A DNA stretch of 64,000 nucleotides. Origin: Microbotryum silenes-acaulis (lineage: Eukaryota; Basidiomycota; Microbotryomycetes; Microbotryales; Microbotryaceae). This document shows positions 55,950 to 64,000 of the stretch, one piece after another (position 1 is the first letter of the stretch; each line of letters begins with the position of its first letter). A program made the translations under genes and the position numbers. Under the pieces are notes generated by a model. That model was not told the origin of the DNA and ran no database searches. It saw only the letters and a program-made list of their open reading frames with translations. The stretch spans positions 868,001 to 932,000 of the forward strand of contig QPFY01000008.1 of the NCBI GenBank assembly GCA_003665825.1, read 5' to 3'.

Positions 55950-58900
55950 ATGTCGGCCAAGGTGCGTGATCATCGCTTATCAAGTTTTGGCGACACGTCA
56001 CGCCGACGATGTCTGCTGTGACTGGCCGGTTGGGTTGCGCGGAGTGACTGACAGCCCCAAATCGCTCCCCCCCCATCAGCCTATCCGCGAATACGATGGT
56101 CAGTGAGAATGCTTAACTCAACTATGTGCCATAGCAGCATGGTGATTGACGACTTCAAGCTCTGTCCTCTTGATATTCAGCCAAGTTGCTCTTGGCATAT
56201 CATCTCAATCACGCTGCTCAGTTCGGCACGGAGTGCACGGTCAGACCCGGCTGGAAAGCCCCCAACACCCGTGTAGCCCAGGTATGTCATCGCTCGGGTT
56301 ATTCTTTTGCGTGTCGAGGAATCCGTCGAATGTATCGATCACTGTCCCGGGCTTCGATACCGACAATGCTCTTCCACCCAACGCCGGTCACAGGAGTCTC
56401 CTGTCCATGCGAAGCGGGTCGGTCGGGGCCTCGTTGCTCGCATGGTCTCACAAGCGTTGAGTTGCTTCTTCGTGTGTGCATGTGCTCTCAACGCAGCATT
56501 GTGTGGGAGCACCTCACCTGATCTTGTTCGGATCGGGTTAGCTGCCTCGAGTCGGGAAGCGGGACCGGAGGAGATGTTCCCTCTCCCCAACCCGCGTCGA
56601 CTCTATGATTTGCCATGAAACCGATCACGCTCTACGACCCACGATGCCGAGCGAGCTCGTGAACAACCTAGCTTTATTCGATATGCGCACCCATTACCTT
56701 ACTGACCTTTTTCACTTCGTCCTCTGCACCCTCCGGATGTAGGTCCAATGGGACCCGGCCACGGGCGACGTGACTCGCGACGAGGCGCTCCCCGCGTGGG
56801 TTTTCACAGACAAGCTCGTTGTCAAGCCCGATCAACTCATTAAGCGTCGTGGCAAGGCTGGCTTGCTGTAAGTCCAATATTTTGCGCTTCCCGGTCGCAG
56901 GAAGCCCACTGCCACTGCCACTGCCGGCCAGCTGATTGGTAAGCTGGTCTTTCCTGGGATATTCGAATCAGCGCTCTGAACAAGACCTGGGCCGAAGGCA
57001 AGCAGTGGATCGCCGAGCGCGCCGGCAAGCAAGTTCAAGTGAGTTTGATCAATAATTTTCCCGCTGGGTGCTTCGCCCAGGGCTGACTGTTCGTTTTTCA
57101 CGCCGCTGGCCGTGCAGGTTGAGAAGACGACGGGCACGCTCAACACGTTCATAATCGAACCCTTCTTGCCTCACCCTGCCGACTCGGAGTTCTACATCTG
57201 CATCAACTCTGTTCGTGAAGGCGACATGATACTCTTCACCCATGAAGGCGGTGTCGAGGTCGGTGACGTCGACGCAAAAGCCCTCACCCTCCTCATCCCC
57301 GTCGGCGGCGAATTGCCCGCCCGCGATACCATCAAGGCAGGCCTCCTCAAGGACGTCAAGACGGGCGAGATCAAAGAAGCGCTTATGGACTTCATCGCCA
57401 GACTCTACTCGGTTTACGTCGATCTCCACTTCGCTTATCTGGAGATCAACCCGCTCGTTGCGGTCGAGGTTGAAGGCAAGACCGAGATTTACTATCTTGA
57501 CATGGCCGCCAAGCTCGATCAAACTGCGGAGTTCATCGTCGGTCCGAAGTGGGCAATCGCTCGCGATCCTTCGATCTTCAACCCCCAAGCCGTCGCGCAG
57601 AAAATCACCGGCAAGACTCTAGCCGATCGTGGACCGGCGATGGCCTGGCCGCCTCCCTTCGGCCGAGATCTGACCAAAGAAGAGGCCTACATTGCCAAGC
57701 TCGATTCGTCGACGGGCGCCTCGCTCAAGTTGACGGTTCTCAATGCCGAGGGCCGTGTGTGGACCATGGTCGCTGGTGGTGGAGCCTCAGTCGTCTACTC
57801 GGATGCGATTGCCGCTCACGGCTTCGCTCACGAACTCGCCAACTACGGCGAGTACTCCGGCGCACCCACGACGAATCAAACGTACGAGTACGCCAAGACA
57901 ATTCTTGACCTCATGACCCGCGGCACGCCTCGCAGTGATGGCAAGCTCCTGTTCATTGGTGGTGGTATCGCCAACTTTACCAATGTTGCTGCCACCTTTA
58001 AGGGAATCATCGCTGCTCTCAAGGAATATCAGCACAAGCTCCAGGAACACAAAATCCGCATCTTTGTTCGTCGCGGTGGCCCCAACTACCAGGAGGGTCT
58101 CAAGGCGATGCGCCTGCTCGGTGAGACGCTAGGCGTGGAGATCCAAGTTTTTGGCCCCGAGTCCCACATCACCACTATCGTCCCTCTCGGCCTCGGCATT
58201 ACCAAGACCGCCGCTTCGCTTGAGTCGCTTGCACCTGAAATCCCTGCCGCTGGCACGCTCACTCCGGTCGCCCCCAGCTCGCCTTCGGGCAAATCAGCCG
58301 CGCTCCCCGCGCAGCCTCCCCGCCAGCAAGCTGGCGCGCGTGATGGCATCGTTTCGTTCGACTCGATACCCGTCGACGGCGAGCGACCTTGGTTCCGCCC
58401 TTTCGACGAGAGGACTCGCTCGCTTGTCTATGGCCTTCAACCGCGAGCGATTCAGGGCATGCTCGACTTCGATTTTGCCTGCGGCCGCGAGACGCCTTCC
58501 GTTGCAGCCATGATCTACCCCTTCGGTGGACATCACGTTCAAAAGTTCTACTGGGGTACGCAGGAGACACTTCTACCCGTGTTCACCTCCGTCGCCGAAG
58601 CCGTCAGAAAGAGCCCCGACGCCGACGTTGTGGTCAACTTTGCCTCGTCGCGTTCCGTTTACTCGTCGACCCTCGAATGTCTCGAGTTCCCTACCATCAA
58701 GGCCATCGCTCTGATCGCGGAGGGTGTCCCTGAACGCCACGCACGTGAGATTCTACACCTCGCACAAAAGAAGAAGGTAACCATCATTGGTCCCGCTACG
58801 GTCGGTGGCATCAAGCCTGGGTGCTTCCGTATTGGAAACACCGGAGGGTGAGTCAAACGATCTCTCTGATTTGATACTGCAACCACATCTACTGATGCCG

Positions 58901-60689
58901 AAGCCTTTGGTTTGGTGCTATACTCTTACAGTATGATGGATAATATTCTCTCTTCCAAGCTCTTCCGAGCGGGATCGGTCGCATATGTCTCCAAGTCCGG
59001 AGGTATGTCGAATGAGCTTAACAACATTCTTTCGCTCACGACCAACGGCACCTACGAGGGCGTCGCCATCGGTGGTGATCGTTACCCCGGCACCTCCTTC
59101 ATCGATCACCTCCTCCGATACGAGGCGGACCCTAACTGCAAAATGCTGGTGCTTCTCGGAGAGGTCGGTGGTATCGAGGAATACCGTGTCATTGACGCGG
59201 TCAAGAGCGGTCAGATTAAGAAGCCTATCGTCGCGTGGGCCATCGGAACTTGTGCCAAAATGTTTACAACCGACGTGCAGTTCGGCCATGCCGGCTCCAT
59301 GGCCAACTCGGATCTCGAAACGGCCGAAGCCAAGAATAACGCCATGCGTGCCGCCGGCTTCATCGTTCCTCCGACCTTTGAAGATCTTCCTCGCGCACTC
59401 AAGACGACTTACGAAAAGCTAGTCGCCGACGGCACGATCGTGCCCAAGCCCGAGGTTGCGCCCCCTACGATTCCCATCGACTACAAGTGGGCACAAGAGC
59501 TCGGGATGGTTCGCAAACCGGCGGCATTCATCTCTACCATCTCTGACGAGCGCGGGCAAGAACTGCTCTACGCCGGTATGCCCATCTCGGACGTGTTCAA
59601 AGAAGACATCGGCATCGGTGGTGTCATTTCCCTGCTCTGGTTCAAGCGCCGCCTGCCCCCGTACGCGTGCAAGTTCCTCGAGATGGTGCTGATGCTCACC
59701 GCCGACCACGGACCCGCTGTTTCCGGCGCCATGAACACCGTCATTACCACTCGTGCCGGCAAGGATCTCGTGTCTTCCCTTGTGTCGGGTCTCCTGACCA
59801 TCGGTGACAGATTCGGAGGTGCGCTCGATGGTGCTGCCGCCGAGTTCAGTCGAGCCATGGATCTGGGCCTCTCGCCTCGCGAATTTGTCGACTCGATGCG
59901 CAAGGCCAACAAACTTAGTAAGCATCGGTTTGTAACCCGCTCTTTTCGTATCGTCTTCGACTGACTTGGTCGTCTGTTTTTAACATGTTCAGTTCCTGGC
60001 ATCGGCCACAAAATCAAGTCAGTAGCTAAATAATCTCTGTACACCCTCGCGCAAGCTGACAGAAGAAAATCTTTCGCCGTCTTAGGTCGAAGACAAACCC
60101 CGATCTTCGTGTCGAGCTGGTCAAGCGATACGTGCACGATAACTTCCCGTCCACCAAGTTCTTGGACTACGCGCTCGCGGTTGAGGAGGTCACCTCTGCC
60201 AAGAAGGATGTGAGTCAGCAGCTGTGGCCATCAATCACCTGTCAGTGCCGTCCTGACCTCGTGTTCACCGGCGTCCCGTTTTTGCGCAGAGTCTGATCCT
60301 TAACGTCGACGGAGGTACGCACTGTTTTTCCGGATTTTGAGCAAGCATCATCTGACACATCCAGTTTGCTTCCACAGCTATTGCCGTCTCATTTTGCGAT
60401 TTGCTACGCTACTCCGGCGCTTTCAACTCGGAAGAGGCTGCCGAGTACATGCAGATTGGTACTTTGAACGCTCTGTTCGTGGCCGGCCGCACCCTTGGTT
60501 TCATTGGTAAGCCCCTCTGTTCCCGGTACCTCGACCTGTCGAGTCCCGGCTTAATGCTGCGCACGCTTTGCAGGTCATCACCTCGATCAAAAGCGCCTCA
60601 AGCAGCCGCTCTACAGGCATCCTGCGGACGACATTTTCATTACGCCGTTCGACCAAACGCGCGTGCTCGTCACTCAGCGTCATGCCTGA
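55950..60689 (+). CDS. ACL1: ATP-citrate lyase, single-polypeptide form
   Basis: Cytosolic enzyme that splits citrate with ATP and CoA to acetyl-CoA and oxaloacetate, feeding fatty-acid and sterol synthesis. Exons in order are [33 protein letters not shown]...KRRGKAGLL (ATP-grasp), [12 protein letters not shown], and a 1.7-kb exon from [19 protein letters not shown] to FRIGNTGG. The latter includes [15 protein letters not shown] and [15 protein letters not shown]. The next exon, [25 protein letters not shown]..., holds the phosphohistidine site [21 protein letters not shown]. Short 3' exons follow ([54 protein letters not shown]), ending [21 protein letters not shown]...TQRHA. About 1,100-1,150 residues, like the animal protein. 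Ascomycetes use two subunits. At least ten introns, and intact. Confidence 0.95.
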
Positions 60690-61131
60690 TCCGTTCTCGG
60701 TTTCTTTGTCTCGTTTCTACAAGTTGTGCTTGGCATCCGATTTTCTCGTTTCCCTTTTTGAAAGCAATTACTCACTCTGCTCATTTGTTTACGGTCGTGT
60801 TACTTGGGAGTGACAGAGGCCGCGGGCGACAGAGAGAATGCAAAGCGAATTTGGGGGTGGAGCGGGGGACGAGACTCGCTGCTGCGCCGTCGCCGAACGC
60901 GTTCTCAGTTGGCGACCTGCACGGATCCGTAGCGTTTGCGAGGCATTTGGTAAAGTTCAAGCTTCAAGCTTTATCAAAACCTGTCATCGCAATTTCAGGG
61001 GGCAGTGTAGAGTGCATCAGAAAGAGTATGCGCATATCCTCGAGTAGTCTGGAGCCGTCTACTAGGCGCCCAAGCGGAGGCTGGGTGTCGCCCACCCATG
61101 GCGTGTTTTCCGGTTTTCCATTCATAGTTCG
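60690..61131. other. Convergent 3' spacer ACL1 / FKBP
   Basis: About 440 bp containing both 3' ends. No gene recognised. Confidence 0.35.
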
Positions 61132-61837
61132 TCCTTTCCAGGTTTGCGATTCTTGATGGCCAGGAGCTCAACCTGCGAAGCAGACGCCGCTAAAGCGCGG
61201 TCACATCAGTCATCAGCAATCTCTGGAGGCAAATAGCCGCGATGAACGCACGCACCTCGAAGACCAACGTCGCCTTGGGAGGAATAACCCCACCGGCTCC
61301 TCGGTCGCCTGATGAATCCGTGCAGATCGTTCATATGGGTGTGCACCGGGTCAGATTGCGCTTGAGGATCAGGGAAGAGAGCTAGCTCACCATAGGCCAA
61401 CGAGGAAGGAATCGTGAGGCGTCGCTTCTCTTGAGGACACATTTCGGTCAGACCCTGGTCCCATCCTGCAATGACTTGACCTTTGCCGAGCGTGAACTCG
61501 AACGGTTGTCCACGTTTTCGTGAGGAGTCGAACGGAGTCCCCTTGAGAAGCGTTCCATCGTCTGTGTGAGAGGCCAACGGGACAGCGCAGCGTCAGTGGT
61601 GCCAGGTTGTCTATTTTGATCGCGCCGGGTGTGCGTACAATGCATTGACAGCTTATCTCCTTTTTGTGACTTGATGAGGCACGTGCTAGGGCGGTGCATC
61701 ACTTCAATTTTGAGCTGTTCTGTTGCGGCAGCGCCTGATGACGATGACGTGGCTACCGCCGGAGTAGCTGAATAGGTGAGCAGGCCAACACCCATCGTAA
61801 GCATTGCGAGATAGGCACTGTTGCTAATTCGAACCAT
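61132..61837 (-). CDS. FPR2: ER FKBP-type peptidyl-prolyl isomerase with KDEL
   Basis: Secretory-pathway FKBP that speeds proline isomerisation during folding in the ER lumen. The start [20 protein letters not shown] is a signal peptide. The single FKBP domain reads [73 protein letters not shown], then [26 protein letters not shown]. It ends [12 protein letters not shown], a perfect ER retrieval signal. The exons are 61837-61639, 61561-61391, 61308-61256 and 61172-61132, all GT-AG and frame-consistent. The short last exon carries the KDEL and is easily missed, because reading through the donor at 61255 gives a different plausible ending. Confidence 0.92.
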
Positions 61838-62883
61838 AATGCTTCGTCGGTTGAAAGCACCAGCAGGAAGACCTGTGCGACTGTCTGCGAAGATTAGGAG
61901 AGGAGACCCCAAGCTCTATCGAGCTCGCCCGAGCTGGCGGCATGTTGATCGGTACTTCGTAACTACTTCGTACCTCTTCGTACTACGTCGTGATACATAT
62001 TTTTTCGCTCACCAGTCGATAATCGGACCAAATCTTGCGTGATGTGCCTCACCGAATCTAAAATAAAAATAAATAAAATTACAGTGGCTTAATTTAATCT
62101 ACTACAACTCATAATCAAAATCAGCATCTCAGGGCTAATCTATCTACATCTATCTACAATCTATCTACAATCTATCTATCTACAAACTACTAAAAACAAC
62201 TGTCGTCTACACAAAGAACGTCAAAGAACGTCAGAGAACGGGAGACAAACCACGTGGCGTGACGTCATATGCAGCTCTCGGTCCAGTGCGTCCCAGCTAG
62301 CTAGCGCTGTTTCAGCATGGGTTGGCCAGCGACAGACCGTTTCGCCTAAGTTCGCCGAGGTTCCAACGTTCGCCGAGGTTCCATTTCCCATCAAAGCAGC
62401 CTGGCACATGACCCTCCGCTTCCCGAAGCAGACTGAAACGACCTGTCTTGCGTGTCTACCACATCGTAGCGTAGTTCCTTCAATCATCCAGTTCCTGCCA
62501 CTGCCGAAATCTATGCCAGACCTCGGGTAGTGTCGGCCAGTGCGCCAATTCCGCCGTTAGGGGCCCCGCCAGCGTGTCACGGCTTGCCGACACTGGGCTT
62601 CACTCCACGACGTTCCGCGGCCTTCCGCGACATTCTATGAGCCCGGTTTAAACCGAGGCGCAGGCTTCTCCATCTTTCTCCCAGCTGCTCTTCATACCTT
62701 ACCCATCGCACCTCATCCCATCGCCACCTCGAGCTCGCGACACCCGAAGGGGTCGTCGTGGAAGCTCTGCAACGAATACGGGACAAGTTTTCTCAAGAAA
62801 TGGCTGCCGCATGCAGCATAGCTACGGATTCGAGTAAGTAACTTCCTGAACTGTGCTCTTGGTGTGGGATTGTTCAGGAGCTA
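61838..62883. other. Intergenic with TCTA microsatellite
   Basis: About 1 kb. An AT-rich stretch (62055-62135) leads into imperfect (CTATCTACA)n and TCTA repeats at about 62135-62187. A 16-bp duplication, TTCGCCGAGGTTCCAA/T, lies at about 62350-62382. No gene recognised. Confidence 0.5.
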
Positions 62884-64000
62884 ATGGAAAACTACCAAGC
62901 AGCAATTCCCTTCAACAGGTCCTCTTTGAATGTCAACCCTCGAGTTGTATCTTCACCATCAGCTGGTGACACTGCATGCGTGAGTTATCCCTTGAATGGC
63001 TGTGGAGTCTTAGATATGACGGAAAAACTGATACGAAAAAAGACATTGGACGTCAGTGACACAGCGGAAGGATTGAGCGGAAGGATTGACTTCGTACGGT
63101 TGAGAATCCGGGTCATTGGGACACTAAATGTGAGTCTTCACTGCCATTGCTACAGATGGACAACAGCAAGAATACTGATAGTTGTAACGAATCACGCAGA
63201 AAAACAGGCTCTGGTTCCGTGGATTGCGGCTCACCATCCCGTGGCAGATCGTCAACGGCTCGGTTCGGTGGAGTGTGGAGTGACCGTCGTGTTGGCAGGT
63301 ATGTGCCAATCTTTCAAAGCAAGGCGCAGGGCAGCATGACTGACTGACCGGTTGGACTGTAACATCACAGGATCCGAAGCAATGCCTTCCCGTTATTCCA
63401 AGTCATCGCCTGCACAAATCGTCGATGCTTGCATTATGAATGCTGACTTCTGCGGGGATCTCTCTGTAAGTAGTAGTCCTTGCCTGACCTTTAGATCCTA
63501 TACTAACAACGGCACGGTGCGAGCGCAGACAAACATGCCTCTTCGGGCCGCTGCAGACCGCATGACCGAAACGGAACAGGCAAAGGCACAGGGCTTTGCA
63601 GATTGGCTCTTCGGAGTTGGAGACGGGTCAGCGAACGAAACAGAAGACTCTCGCGCTCCCACGTGAGCTTCTCCTGCCGGCGACCACGAGGAACAGCTCC
63701 GGGTTGATCAGACACGTCTATCCCGGCCTCGCGCTCGAACTGGACAATATGTTGATAGGCAAAAAAGTCGAATACTTCCGATAGCGAGCAAAATTGGCGC
63801 CCAAAAATTCGCAGGTGGATCACATCAACGACATGGTGCTCGACCTGCTGCCGGGTGACGCTCAAACGTTCTACAGCGCGGATTCGGCCGAAAACGAAGA
63901 CGAATCATTGTTCTCGATCGAGTATCTTCAGAGTCTCAACGTCACCGGGATGTCGTTGCTCCACACTCGACGCGGGTCTCGACGACGGTCTGAGCCCATC
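62884..64000 (+). pseudogene. Helitron PIF1-type helicase remnant, runs off the edge
   Basis: The plus strand shows GVTVVLAG, an intron, then [10 protein letters not shown] (helicase motif III region of Helitron PIF1 helicases). One base out of phase follow [18 protein letters not shown], an intron, and [33 protein letters not shown]. After a frame change come [29 protein letters not shown] and, after a stop near 63783, [32 protein letters not shown] and [13 protein letters not shown]. The order matches the C-terminal half of the Helitron helicase. At least two shifts and a stop make it non-functional. The Walker A part should lie upstream of 63.2 kb, but I could not find it. Confidence 0.78.

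Noticed and set aside
57192..59925. Minus-strand frames antisense to ATP-citrate lyase
   Set aside because: Mirror frames of a codon-biased gene. The plus strand is fully explained by ATP-citrate lyase.

Overview
The window looks like genomic DNA from a basidiomycete fungus. The evidence is many short GT-AG introns, a single-polypeptide ATP-citrate lyase, an OLE1-type desaturase with a C-terminal cytochrome b5 domain, and a dense mix of Copia, LINE, Helitron, MULE and Plavaka-like elements. A Pucciniomycotina yeast or smut (Microbotryum-like) would fit, but no rRNA is present to test this and the placement is inference.

Layout. 0-5 kb: a Copia fragment at the left edge, then COP9 signalosome subunit 4 (minus) and a CCDC47/DUF1682 ER membrane protein (plus). 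4.8-11.5 kb: an unfamiliar block with a coiled-coil protein, a tract dense in TTAAGCG-like words, a basic/acidic protein of unknown function, and a divergent C2H2-finger Plavaka-like transposase fragment. 11.5-14.7 kb: a broken Copia element with its 5' LTR and a half-tRNA-type primer site. 15.3-16.5 kb: a fluoride channel (FEX). 17.4-27.3 kb: a Helitron nest. An old Helitron is split by a 626-bp terminal-inverted-repeat element and by a roughly 3.6-kb insertion carrying a 25-bp minisatellite, and a young 2.69-kb Helitron abuts it. 27.8-31.7 kb: 3-ketodihydrosphingosine reductase (TSC10) and an Ldb17/Dip1 (SPIN90-domain) actin regulator. 32.4-35.7 kb: an inverted-repeat element and a MULE transposase whose exons all read through. 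36.4-40.9 kb: MYG1 nuclease and the CAF-1 p60 (Cac2) histone chaperone subunit. 41-48 kb: a solo Copia LTR, then a 6.7-kb nested element holding a nearly intact LINE and a RecQ-like helicase remnant. 48.2-50.1 kb: delta-9 desaturase. 52.1-55.5 kb: a small MITE-like foldback and a second copy of the young Helitron. 55.9-60.7 kb: ATP-citrate lyase. 61.1-61.8 kb: an ER FKBP ending in KDEL. 62.9-64 kb: the helicase half of another decayed Helitron.

Functional links. ATP-citrate lyase supplies cytosolic acetyl-CoA, OLE1 desaturates the acyl-CoA made from it, and TSC10 acts in sphingoid-base synthesis, so three lipid genes lie within 33 kb. OLE1 and ATP-citrate lyase are divergent, and the space between them holds the MITE-like element and the young Helitron, whose end is about 480 bp from the lyase start codon. 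The remaining genes are ordinary housekeeping genes separated by layers of mobile DNA. The best candidates for something undescribed are the 4.8-11.5 kb block and the unclassified 20.7-24.3 kb insertion.
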